Shown piece by piece: positions 1 to 8,223 of a stretch of 13,534 nucleotides of DNA (the first letter of the stretch is position 1; every line of letters starts with the position of its first letter). The DNA comes from Bacteroidales bacterium (GTDB lineage Bacteria; Bacteroidota; Bacteroidia; Bacteroidales; UBA1556). Position numbers and translations under genes: made by a program. The notes under the pieces are model-generated. The model searched no databases. It worked only from the letters and a program-made list of their open reading frames with translations, and was not told the origin of the DNA. Location of the stretch: the NCBI GenBank assembly GCA_029935325.1, contig JAOZKO010000044.1, positions 1 through 13,534 on the forward strand, given 5' to 3'.

Positions 1-150
1 CAATCAAATAGGATTCAATTCCTAAGTTTATTTTTTAAATAAAGCAATTATTTAACAAATGAGCTATAAAATGATATATTAATTTATAGGTTTCAATAAA
101 ACTATTAATTTCTAATTCAAAATATTACGAATGAATCCAATAATATTTTG

Positions 151-158
151 TATATTTG
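151..158 (+). promoter_or_regulatory. Putative Bacteroidota-type -7 promoter box (TATATTTG) for the ATPase gene
   Basis: TATATTTG matches the TAnnTTTG -7 consensus of the Bacteroidota primary sigma factor. It lies 44 bases before the ATG at 203, which would give a leader of roughly 35-40 bases. I see no clear TTG-type -33 element at the usual spacing upstream, so the match is to the -7 box only. In a region this AT-rich, a chance match is possible. Confidence 0.5.
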
Positions 159-202
159 CAAAATACATTTTTATATTTTACTAATATACAATTTAACATC
201 CC

Positions 203-1417
203 ATGTTACTAGATACAATATCTGAGATATACAGCAATCAGAATAGATTAATTCGACCAATCATTGGTGAAATCCAAAGGGATCTAATTACCAATATAGA
301 TATTACGAGTAGCTTTATAATAATTATCTCTGGAATGCGACGAGTTGGAAAAAGTGTTTTATTACGACAATTAATAAGAGCCTACAATAAAAACACTTGC
401 TTCTATAATTTTGAAGATCACAGAAACACAAGTTTTGTTGTTAGTGATTTTGACAAACTATTAACAGTCTTTAATAATCAGCGTGAAAATGAGGCATACT
501 TTTTTGACGAGATACAAAATATTGATCAATGGGAAAACTTTATTAGAACTATTCACGACCAGGGCATTAAGATATATATCACAGGGTCAAACGCCTCCCT
601 ATTAAGCCGTGAACTAGGAACAAAACTAACAGGAAGACATATTACTTATGAGCTATTCCCTTTCTCCTATTCTGAATTTGTAGGCTTCAATAATGTAGGT
701 TATAATATTGATACATTCTCAGATTATATGCACAAAGGAGGAATTGCAGGATACCTTCAAAATGAGAATGATGATTATTTACAGCAACTATTCTCAGATA
801 TAATAATCCGTGATATTGTGGTTAGGTATAACCTTAGAAATACAAAAACAATAAAAGAACTTGGTTTATATTTAATTAGCAATACAGGTAAACAGTTGTC
901 ATATGGCAATCTACGTAATATATTTGATATAGGCTCTACTAATTCAGTGGCACAATATATTTCATATTTCTTAGATAGCTATATTTTATTTGAGATACCA
1001 AAGTTTAACTACTCTTTAAAAAAGCAATCAGTAAATCCAAAGAAAATATACTCAATTGATACAGCGCTAAGCAGAGTGAATACTCTTAGTTTTTCCAAAG
1101 ATAAAGGTCGTGTTCTTGAAAATGTCGTATTTCTTTTTTTAAGAAGAAAATACAAAGAGATATATTACTTCCAAGGTAAAGGGGAATGTGATTTCGTTGT
1201 AAAATACAAGGGTGAAATTATATATGCTATACAAGTAACCTATGAATTGCATTCTGACAATATGAATCGAGAATTAAATGGTGTTATAGAAGCGATGGAT
1301 TTTTTTAAGCTTAATCGAGGTTTAATCATCACAATGAATCAAGAAGATAAATTTACTTTTGAGAACAAGGTCATAAATGCAATTCCGGCATGGAAATGGA
1401 TGAAAGATAAAGAATAA
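203..1417 (+). CDS. AAA_14/DUF4143-type ATPase
   Basis: This 404-residue protein has an N-terminal P-loop ATPase domain and a C-terminal DUF4143-like domain. Walker A is GMRRVGKS (residues 44-51). Walker B is YFFDEIQ (99-105), with D102 and E103 as the expected Mg-binding and catalytic acids. A sensor-1-like ITGSN follows at 126-130, then LTGRH (142-146), a conserved family arginine. The C-terminal part (about 205-404) contains GECDFVV (327-333) and AIQVTYE (342-348). This pattern resembles a PD-(D/E)xK nuclease core but lacks the catalytic lysine, so nuclease activity is doubtful. There is no signal peptide or membrane segment, so a cytoplasmic location is expected. Genes of this family are common, often multicopy and scattered in Bacteroidota and archaea, and their function is largely unknown. 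The ATG at 203 is chosen because it fits the family N-terminus and the promoter-like box upstream. The gene stands alone and has no functional link to its neighbours. Confidence 0.88.
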   Translation: MLLDTISEIYSNQNRLIRPIIGEIQRDLITNIDITSSFIIIISGMRRVGKSVLLRQLIRAYNKNTCFYNFEDHRNTSFVVSDFDKLLTVFNNQRENEAYFFDEIQNIDQWENFIRTIHDQGIKIYITGSNASLLSRELGTKLTGRHITYELFPFSYSEFVGFNNVGYNIDTFSDYMHKGGIAGYLQNENDDYLQQLFSDIIIRDIVVRYNLRNTKTIKELGLYLISNTGKQLSYGNLRNIFDIGSTNSVAQYISYFLDSYILFEIPKFNYSLKKQSVNPKKIYSIDTALSRVNTLSFSKDKGRVLENVVFLFLRRKYKEIYYFQGKGECDFVVKYKGEIIYAIQVTYELHSDNMNRELNGVIEAMDFFKLNRGLIITMNQEDKFTFENKVINAIPAWKWMKDKE

Positions 1418-1471
1418 TAAATCCCATTTAAAGATATACCTTATATAAATATTTCAATAAAGATTTTTCTC

Positions 1472-1479
1472 TAAATTTG
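1472..1479 (+). promoter_or_regulatory. Putative Bacteroidota-type -7 promoter box (TAAATTTG) for the dehydratase gene
   Basis: TAAATTTG fits TAnnTTTG and ends 20 bases before the ATG at 1500. Transcription would start about 7 bases downstream, giving a very short leader of roughly 10-15 bases. It sits in the 82-base space after the ATPase gene, so the two plus-strand genes are probably transcribed separately. No convincing -33 TTG is seen at the usual distance. Confidence 0.5.
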
Positions 1480-1499
1480 TAGTCTTAAAACTATTTCAC

Positions 1500-3356
1500 A
1501 TGGCGAGTTATAATAGGAGTACTCCTAGAAGCATTATTTTACTTATTGATCTGGTAATTATTTTCTTTTCAGTGATGATTTCGTATTTATTACGATTCAA
1601 TTTCTCTATCCCTTATAATGAAATCGAACTATTACCTACGGCTCTTTCAATCTTTATGGGTGTGCGACTATTAAGTTTTATTATTACAAAATCATTTAGT
1701 GGTATTATAAGATATACTGAGACAGAAGATGTAACACGTATTATTTTTATTCTATTAGCAGGAAGCATTGTTTTAGGCGCTTTCGATTATATCTATTTCT
1801 ATTTTTACGAAATAATAATTATCCCAAGGGCAATTCTAATAATTGAATTTATTGCCTCTACTGTTGGATTAATTGCATTTAGACTACTTGTTAAAGCCAC
1901 ATATTGGGAAATGAAAACCCCGGCATTACAAGGTGAGAAAATAATAATTTTTGGCGCTGGAGAAGCAGCTCTTTTTACATTGCAAGCTCTCAAGCAGCAA
2001 TTGAGTGAGACCAAAGTAATTGCTTTAATTGATGATGACAATAGGAAGCAGGGGAAGAAAATTGATAATATAAAAATATACTCCGCTGAAGACTTAAGTA
2101 AATTACTTGAGAAAAATGATGTCGATAAATTAATTATTTCTGCTCAAAATACCAGCAATCAACGTAAGAATGAACTTGCAGAATTATGCTTTAAGTATAA
2201 TACTAAGATTCAATATGTTCCTCCTGTTAAGAAATGGATTAATGGGGAGCTTAGCGCAAATCAGATTAAAAATATTGATATTTTAGAGCTTCTCGAAAGG
2301 GATGAAATAAAACTAGACAGAACAGCTACTGCTAAGGAAATTAATGGTAAAACCATATTAATAACAGGCGGTGCAGGCTCTATTGGCAGCGAAATAGTTA
2401 GACAAGTAATTCAATTTCAGCCAAAAAAGATCTTAGTAATTGATTCCGCCGAAACACCATTATACCATATTGAATTGGAGTTAAATCAATATAAACTTCC
2501 CAATATAGAATTTGTAATTGGTGATATTAGAAACAAAAGCAGAATGCTACGAATTTTTGAAGAGTATAAACCAAATATTATTTTTCATGCTGCAGCTTAT
2601 AAGCATGTACCAATGATGGAGAATAATCCTAGCGAGGCAATTTTTACAAATGTTAATGGCACAAAAATACTTGCAGACTTAGCCCATGAGAATGGTGTGG
2701 AAAAATTTATACTTATTTCCACTGATAAAGCTGTAAATCCTACTAATGTAATGGGTGCTTCAAAGCGTATTGCAGAAGTGTATGTTCAATCCTTAAATAC
2801 TGATTCCAACACCAAATATATTACTACTAGATTTGGTAATGTTTTAGGCTCCAATGGATCTGTAATTCCTTTGTTTACAAAGCAAATACAGGAGGGTGGA
2901 CCAATTACACTTACTCACCAAGATATTACACGTTATTTTATGACTATTCCAGAAGCTTGTCAGTTAGTATTAGAGGCAGGAAATAAAGGCAATGGTGGTG
3001 AGATCTTCGTATTTAATATGGGTAATTCTGTGAAGATAGTTGATTTAGCTAAGAAGATGATTAAATTATCGGGGCTAGAAGTTGGCAAGGATATACAGAT
3101 TGTATTCACTGGGTTGCGACCAGGAGAAAAGCTCTATGAAGAATTACTTGCTACCGACGAGAACACCTTACCCACAAGTCATCATAAAATAATGATTGCC
3201 AAAGTTAGAAACTACGAATATGCAGCAATAAACCAAAAAATCGAAAAGCTAATTCAACTTTTCGATTCTCAAGACAATCAAAAGATTGTAAAGTTAATGA
3301 AAGATATAATCCCTGAGTTTATCAGTAAGAACTCTGTTTATGAGACTTTGGATTAG
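1500..3356 (+). CDS. Membrane nucleotide-sugar 4,6-dehydratase, FlaA1/PglF/WbpM/CapD family
   Basis: This 618-residue protein has the full architecture of the long membrane-bound family. The N-terminus has four predicted membrane helices (about 10-32, 46-66, 81-105 and 107-132). A first Rossmann-like domain follows with FGAGEAA (151-157). The extended short-chain dehydrogenase domain has the NAD-binding motif TGGAGSIG (289-296). The usual catalytic YxxxK is replaced by M418-x3-K422, with STDK at 407-410. This Met-for-Tyr change is typical of the PglF/WbpM group, in which the Asp-Lys after the Thr takes part in dehydration. FTGLRPGEKLYEELL (536-550) is another family signature. Members act on UDP-GlcNAc or a related UDP-sugar to form a 4-keto-6-deoxy intermediate for O-antigen, capsule or protein glycans. 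The exact substrate cannot be read from sequence. No glycan genes lie in the window. The ATG at 1500 is chosen because the first membrane helix begins about 10 residues later. Confidence 0.9.
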   Translation: MASYNRSTPRSIILLIDLVIIFFSVMISYLLRFNFSIPYNEIELLPTALSIFMGVRLLSFIITKSFSGIIRYTETEDVTRIIFILLAGSIVLGAFDYIYFYFYEIIIIPRAILIIEFIASTVGLIAFRLLVKATYWEMKTPALQGEKIIIFGAGEAALFTLQALKQQLSETKVIALIDDDNRKQGKKIDNIKIYSAEDLSKLLEKNDVDKLIISAQNTSNQRKNELAELCFKYNTKIQYVPPVKKWINGELSANQIKNIDILELLERDEIKLDRTATAKEINGKTILITGGAGSIGSEIVRQVIQFQPKKILVIDSAETPLYHIELELNQYKLPNIEFVIGDIRNKSRMLRIFEEYKPNIIFHAAAYKHVPMMENNPSEAIFTNVNGTKILADLAHENGVEKFILISTDKAVNPTNVMGASKRIAEVYVQSLNTDSNTKYITTRFGNVLGSNGSVIPLFTKQIQEGGPITLTHQDITRYFMTIPEACQLVLEAGNKGNGGEIFVFNMGNSVKIVDLAKKMIKLSGLEVGKDIQIVFTGLRPGEKLYEELLATDENTLPTSHHKIMIAKVRNYEYAAINQKIEKLIQLFDSQDNQKIVKLMKDIIPEFISKNSVYETLD

Positions 3357-3366
3357 AAAATGATTT

Positions 3367-3420
3367 GAGCGAAATAAAGATAAGCCAAACTAATAGAATT
3401 TGAATAGCTTGATTTCACTC
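3367..3420. other. Imperfect inverted repeat in the convergent gene junction, possible bidirectional terminator
   Basis: The 71-base space between the dehydratase stop and the end of the DUF3467 gene can fold as nested short arms. GAGcGAAAT (3367-3375) pairs with ATTTCaCTC (3412-3420), AAGC (3382-3385) with GCTT (3407-3410), and CAAA (3386-3389) with TTTG (3399-3402). The arms are interrupted and AT-rich, and no long T tract follows on either strand. It is therefore a weak candidate for terminating the two converging transcripts, and may be coincidental. Confidence 0.25.
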
Positions 3421-3427
3421 CAATCAA

Positions 3428-3748
3428 TTATGCCTGAGCATTAGGGCCACCAAAATTCATTGGTAAAGTCATACCTTCATCAGCATCTTTAATTTCGCCA
3501 TGCATTCCTTCATACTTTTGCACATTATCAATTAGCGCACGCATTAGTCGCTTTGCATGCTGAGGGGTAAGAATAATTCTTGATTTTACTTTAGCCTTAG
3601 GAACTCCAGGCATCATTCTAATAAAATCCACTATAAACTCTGAATTTGAATGGGTAATAATTGCAAGATTTGAATATGTACCTTGAGAAACATCCTCAGA
3701 CAATTCAATATTTAACTCGCCCTGCTTATTTTGATTTTTACTCTCCAT
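3428..3748 (-). CDS. DUF3467 family protein encoded downstream of rpoC
   Basis: This small acidic protein of 106 residues has no cysteine, signal peptide or membrane segment. The conserved part runs from about residue 24 to 80. It has a YSN motif at 25-27, then EFIVDFIRMMPG (37-48), the basic segment KAKVKSR (51-57), and ILTPQHAKRLMRAL (59-72), predicted to enter a helix ending near KYE (78-80). This matches what I recall of DUF3467, whose biochemical role is unknown. The C-terminal 20 residues are probably flexible. It is the last gene of the minus-strand cluster, 101 bases after rpoC, with a strong terminator-like hairpin in between. No TAnnTTTG box is visible after that hairpin, so expression may depend on read-through. 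Position suggests, but does not prove, a link to RNA polymerase or stringent growth control. The ATG at 3748 gives the family's usual length. Confidence 0.85.
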   Translation of the reverse strand: MESKNQNKQGELNIELSEDVSQGTYSNLAIITHSNSEFIVDFIRMMPGVPKAKVKSRIILTPQHAKRLMRALIDNVQKYEGMHGEIKDADEGMTLPMNFGGPNAQA

Positions 3749-3794
3749 AATATATTAGTATTTATAAGGTTTAGTATTATAAAAAAAATTAAAG

Positions 3795-3832
3795 CAAAAA
3801 AAAAGAAAAGGCACTTAGTGTACCTTTTCTTT
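3795..3832 (-). terminator. Intrinsic terminator-like hairpin downstream of rpoC
   Basis: Read on the minus strand, the perfect 10-base arm AAAGAAAAGG (3832-3823) pairs with CCTTTTCTTT (3811-3802). The loop side carries three further possible pairs (CAC/GTG). A run of about nine T follows immediately, partly inside the second arm (3804-3796). The hairpin starts 18 bases beyond the rpoC stop. It is expected to stop most transcripts of the rplA-rpoC operon, with some read-through possible into the DUF3467 gene. Confidence 0.8.
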
Positions 3833-3849
3833 AATATTTAGTTTAGATA

Positions 3850-6800
3850 TTATACTTCGCTAGTAAATTCCTGTGTAGTAACCTCATCGGATACTTCTTC
3901 AGCTTGTAGAGCTTCAAGCTCTAATCTATTAGCTACTATAAGTTTATCATATTCACGTAAGCCAGTTCCTGCTGGAATTTTATGACCAACAATTACATTC
4001 TCTTTCAGTCCCATCAAAGTATCTCTTTTTGCACTTAGTGCAGCATCAGTTAATACCTTTGTAGTCTCCTGGAATGATGCAGCTGATATAAAGCTCTTAG
4101 TTTGAAGTGAAGCTTTAGTAATTCCTTGAAGAATTTGATTAGCAGTTGCAGCTTTAGCTTCGCGACTTTCAATAGTTTTCATATCTTTACGCTTGAGGCT
4201 TGAATTCTCATCACGTAATTTACGAGCACTAATAATTTGTCCTGCTTTTACAATCTCTGAATCTCCACAATCAACAATAACTTTCTTACCAAAGATCCAA
4301 TCATTTTCTCCCATGAAATCAATTTTATTCACAACTTCATTTTCTAAGAAACGAGTATCTCCTGGATCAACGATTTCAACTTTACGCATCATTTGACGTA
4401 CTATCACCTCAAAGTGCTTATCATTAATTTTCACACCCTGTAAGCGGTAAACTTCTTGAACTTCGTTCACAATATACTCCTGAACTTTTGTTGGCCCCTT
4501 AATGTTCAATATACTTGCTGGTGTCATAGCTCCTTCTGAAAGAGAGGTGCCAGACTTAACATAATCGTTCTCTTGAGCAAGAATCTGCTTAGCTGTAGAA
4601 ATTAAATACTTTTTCTCTTCCCCAGTTTTTGAAGTAATAATAACTTCTCTGTTTCCTCTTTTCAATTTAGGGCCAAAAGAAACAACACCGTCAATTTCAG
4701 AAACTATAGCAGGGTCAGAAGGGTTACGAGCTTCAAATAGCTCAGTAACACGCGGCAGACCTCCGGTAATATCACCTGATTTACCAATTGCTCTTGGGAT
4801 TTTCACAATTACTTTACCTTTAGTAATATCATCTCCTTCAGAAATAACAATACGGGCATTTACAGGAATATCATATTGTTTAAGTACTTTGCCTTTTTTA
4901 TCAACAACTTTTACAATAGGATTTTTTGATTTCAATCTAGATTCAATAATTACCTTTTCTTGGTAACCAGTTTGGTCATTAGACTCAATTCTAAATGTTT
5001 GTCCTTCAATAATATTTTCAAACACCAATTTACCATCAACATCAGAAACTATCTGAGCATTATACGGATCCCAAGTACAAATCAGATCACCTTTTTTCAG
5101 AGTATCACCATCATCAAAGTAAAGATTTGAAGCATAAGGAATATGGTGTGTAGCTAATACTACACCAGTTTTCTTGTCAATAACTCTCATTTCTGCAGAG
5201 CGACCAACTACTATTTTATAACTTTCGCCTTCGGCGTTGGTATATTCTACATAACGTAGCTCATCCATTTCAACACGGCCTTCATTTTTAGCAATAATAC
5301 TAGACGAAATTGCTACGTTTGAAGCTGTACCCCCAACGTGGAATGTACGTAGTGTAAGCTGTGTTCCTGGCTCTCCAATCGACTGTGCAGCAATAACTCC
5401 AACAGCTTCTCCTTTTTGAACCATACGACCAGTGGCTAAATTTCGTCCGTAACATTTTGCACAAACTCCTTTTTTAGACTCACAAGTCAATACTGAACGA
5501 ATTTCGATATGCTCAATACCTGAATCATTAATTGCTTTTGAATTAATTTCATTCAGTTCATCACCAGACTCAGCCAATAATTCATTTGTAACAGGATGGT
5601 AAACATCATGCAAACAAGTACGGCCAAGGATACGTTCAAAGAGTGTTTCCACTACTTCTTCATTACGTTTTAGGGCTGTAACCACTAATCCACGTAAAGT
5701 ACCACAATCACGTTCCGAGATAATTACATCTTGTGCAACATCAACCAAACGACGAGTAAGATAACCAGCATCCGCAGTTTTTAGAGCTGTATCGGCCAAA
5801 CCTTTACGAGCACCGTGAGTAGATATAAAGTACTCAAGTACTGACAAACCTTCCTTAAAGTTTGAAAGAATTGGGTTCTCAATAATTTCTGCTCCTTTAG
5901 CACCAGACTTCTGTGGCTTTGCCATCAATCCCCTCATTCCTGAAAGCTGACGAATTTGCTCCTTTGAACCCCTTGCACCAGAATCAAGCATCATATATAC
6001 CGAGTTGAAACCTTGTCTATCTGATGAAATTTCGTTCATCAAAGTTTGAGTAAGCTTAGAATTTGTATGTGTCCAAATATCAATAATTTGGTTATATCGT
6101 TCATTATTAGTAATGAAACCCATTTCATAGTTATTTACTACTTCATTTACTTCTTCATTAGCTTTTTCTATTAATTCCTCTTTTACAGTAGGAATAATAA
6201 CATCACCCAAATTAAAAGAAAGGCCACCATCATAAGCCATGCGATATCCTAATTCCTTAATATCATCAAGAAAGTTTGCATTTTTAGCATTACCTACTTT
6301 TTTAAGTAGTAGTCCAATAATATCTCTTAATGACTTCTTTGTTAAAAGTTCATTAATGTATCCATATTCAGTTGGTACAACTTGATTAAAAAGCACACGA
6401 CCAACAGTTGTATTTACTGTTTGAATATCTGTTAAATCACCAGTTCCATCAGGGTCAGTTATTTTAACTTTAATTGATGCGTGAAGGTCAACAGAATCCT
6501 CATTATAAGCTATGATAACTTCTTGTGGAGAATAAAAATTCATTCCCTCGCCCCTAACTATAAGTTCAGGAGATGATTTACGTTCTTTGGTCATATAATA
6601 AAGTCCTAAAACCATATCCTGACTAGGTACAGCAATTGGTGCTCCATTAGCAGGATTCAGAACGTTATGAGAAGCAAGCATTAATATCTGAGCTTCAAGA
6701 ACTGCAGCATTACTTAGAGGTACGTGAACAGCCATCTGATCACCATCAAAATCCGCATTAAAAGCCGAACATGCTAGTGGGTGTAACTGAATAGCTTTAC

Positions 6801-8172
6801 CTTCAATAAGTTTTGGCTGGAAAGCCTGAATACCTAATCTGTGCAATGTTGGCGCACGGTTAAGCAATACAGGATGTCCTTTTAAAACATTCTCTAAAAT
6901 ATCCCAAACAACTGGGTCTTTTCTATCCACAATTTTCTTGGCAGACTTTACTGTTTTCACAATACCACGCTCCATTAATTTGCGAATAATAAATGGCTTA
7001 AATAATTCTGAAGCCATTCCTTTAGGTAGTCCACATTCGTTTAATTTCAACTCAGGTCCAACAACAATAACAGAACGACCAGAATAATCCACACGTTTAC
7101 CCAAAAGGTTTTGGCGGAAACGACCTTGCTTACCTTTCAAACTATCACTCAATGATTTTAGAGCTCTATTAGAATCGGATTTAACAGCACTAGACTTTCT
7201 TGAATTATCAAAAAGGCTATCAACCGCTTCCTGAAGCATTCGTTTCTCATTACGTAGAATTACGTCTGGAGCTTTAATTTCCATTAATCGTTTCAAACGA
7301 TTATTACGAATAATTACACGACGATACAAATCGTTCAAATCAGAAGTAGCAAATCTACCACCATCCAATGGCACTAGGGGACGTAATTCTGGTGGAATTA
7401 CAGGTACTACTTTAACAATCATCCATTCTGGGCGATTCTCTAATCTAGTATTTGCATCTCTAAATGCCTCAACAACTTTTAGTCGCTTCAGAGCATCTGC
7501 TTTACGCTGCTGTGAAGTTTCATTATTTGCTTTATCACGAAGCTGGTAAGACAAGCCATCAAGATCAAGTCCCATTAGTAAATCATGAACTGCATCAGCA
7601 CCCATTTTTGCGATAAACTTATTTGGATCACTATCATCTAAATACTGATGATCAGGAGGCAAAGCGTCAATAATATCAAAATACTCATCCTCAGAAAGGA
7701 AGTCCATATATTTAACACCATCTTCTTCTTTAACACCTGGTTGAATCACCACATATTTTTCATAATAAATAATTGTATCTAATTTCTTAGTTTGAAGTCC
7801 TAGAAGGGCTCCCATTTTATTTGGTAAAGTTCTGAAAAACCAGATATGGGCCACAGGAACCACTAATTTAATGTGTCCTGTACGCTCACGACGCACTTTC
7901 TTTTCAGTAACTTCAACGCCACATCGGTCACAAACGATACCTTTGTATCGGATACGTTTATATTTTCCACAGTGACATTCGTAATCTTTCACTGGACCAA
8001 ATATACGTTCACAAAACAAACCGTCTCGTTCAGGCTTATATGTACGATAATTAATCGTTTCTGGCTTCAATACTTCACCACTTGAACGCTCAAGAATCAT
8101 CTCTGGAGATGCTAAGCTAATGGTTATTGAAGAGAAGTTAGTTTTTTCTGTTGAATATTTTCTAAAAGCCAT
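3850..8172 (-). CDS. rpoC: DNA-directed RNA polymerase subunit beta'
   Basis: This is the complete beta' subunit of 1440 residues, in the usual size range for Bacteroidota. With beta it forms the active-centre cleft of the RNA polymerase core. The N-terminal zinc site has C66, C68, C81 and C84. The catalytic Mg-binding loop NADFDGDQM (472-480) supplies D474, D476 and D478. The F-loop region lies near 732-750 (SGARGSK...MRGLM). The bridge helix spans about 787-815, with GARKGLADTALKTADAGYL. The second zinc site has C823, C897, C904 and C907. The trigger loop region is about 922-948, ending GTQLTLRTFHVGG. All key residues are present, and I see no frameshift or intein. The ATG at 8172 gives the expected MAFRK-type N-terminus. 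The gene lies 51 bases after rpoB with no terminator between them, so the two are co-transcribed. A terminator-like hairpin follows the stop. Confidence 0.98.
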   Translation of the reverse strand: MAFRKYSTEKTNFSSITISLASPEMILERSSGEVLKPETINYRTYKPERDGLFCERIFGPVKDYECHCGKYKRIRYKGIVCDRCGVEVTEKKVRRERTGHIKLVVPVAHIWFFRTLPNKMGALLGLQTKKLDTIIYYEKYVVIQPGVKEEDGVKYMDFLSEDEYFDIIDALPPDHQYLDDSDPNKFIAKMGADAVHDLLMGLDLDGLSYQLRDKANNETSQQRKADALKRLKVVEAFRDANTRLENRPEWMIVKVVPVIPPELRPLVPLDGGRFATSDLNDLYRRVIIRNNRLKRLMEIKAPDVILRNEKRMLQEAVDSLFDNSRKSSAVKSDSNRALKSLSDSLKGKQGRFRQNLLGKRVDYSGRSVIVVGPELKLNECGLPKGMASELFKPFIIRKLMERGIVKTVKSAKKIVDRKDPVVWDILENVLKGHPVLLNRAPTLHRLGIQAFQPKLIEGKAIQLHPLACSAFNADFDGDQMAVHVPLSNAAVLEAQILMLASHNVLNPANGAPIAVPSQDMVLGLYYMTKERKSSPELIVRGEGMNFYSPQEVIIAYNEDSVDLHASIKVKITDPDGTGDLTDIQTVNTTVGRVLFNQVVPTEYGYINELLTKKSLRDIIGLLLKKVGNAKNANFLDDIKELGYRMAYDGGLSFNLGDVIIPTVKEELIEKANEEVNEVVNNYEMGFITNNERYNQIIDIWTHTNSKLTQTLMNEISSDRQGFNSVYMMLDSGARGSKEQIRQLSGMRGLMAKPQKSGAKGAEIIENPILSNFKEGLSVLEYFISTHGARKGLADTALKTADAGYLTRRLVDVAQDVIISERDCGTLRGLVVTALKRNEEVVETLFERILGRTCLHDVYHPVTNELLAESGDELNEINSKAINDSGIEHIEIRSVLTCESKKGVCAKCYGRNLATGRMVQKGEAVGVIAAQSIGEPGTQLTLRTFHVGGTASNVAISSSIIAKNEGRVEMDELRYVEYTNAEGESYKIVVGRSAEMRVIDKKTGVVLATHHIPYASNLYFDDGDTLKKGDLICTWDPYNAQIVSDVDGKLVFENIIEGQTFRIESNDQTGYQEKVIIESRLKSKNPIVKVVDKKGKVLKQYDIPVNARIVISEGDDITKGKVIVKIPRAIGKSGDITGGLPRVTELFEARNPSDPAIVSEIDGVVSFGPKLKRGNREVIITSKTGEEKKYLISTAKQILAQENDYVKSGTSLSEGAMTPASILNIKGPTKVQEYIVNEVQEVYRLQGVKINDKHFEVIVRQMMRKVEIVDPGDTRFLENEVVNKIDFMGENDWIFGKKVIVDCGDSEIVKAGQIISARKLRDENSSLKRKDMKTIESREAKAATANQILQGITKASLQTKSFISAASFQETTKVLTDAALSAKRDTLMGLKENVIVGHKIPAGTGLREYDKLIVANRLELEALQAEEVSDEVTTQEFTSEV

Positions 8173-8223
8173 ATATCAATTGTATTGTATTATCAAAAAA
8201 ATAATTAAAACTATAAACCATTA

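Noticed and set aside
27..43. A/T-only inverted repeat (TTTATTT / AAATAAA) at the left edge
   Set aside because: It contains only A and T and is expected by chance in such AT-rich DNA. No gene end is visible to its left.
1..202. Possible tail of a gene or small RNA in the left edge region
   Set aside because: Stops occur frequently in all frames, and no stable structure or recognisable RNA is seen. Only the promoter-like box near 151 can be supported.
1805..2041. Open minus-strand frame of 78 codons inside the dehydratase gene
   Set aside because: It is antisense to the conserved membrane and Rossmann region and resembles no known protein.
3907..3923. Near-perfect palindrome TAGAGCTTCAAGCTCTA
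   Set aside because: It lies within the rpoC C-terminal codons (LELEALQ), where repeated Leu and Glu codons explain it. Its one-base loop makes a useful hairpin unlikely.
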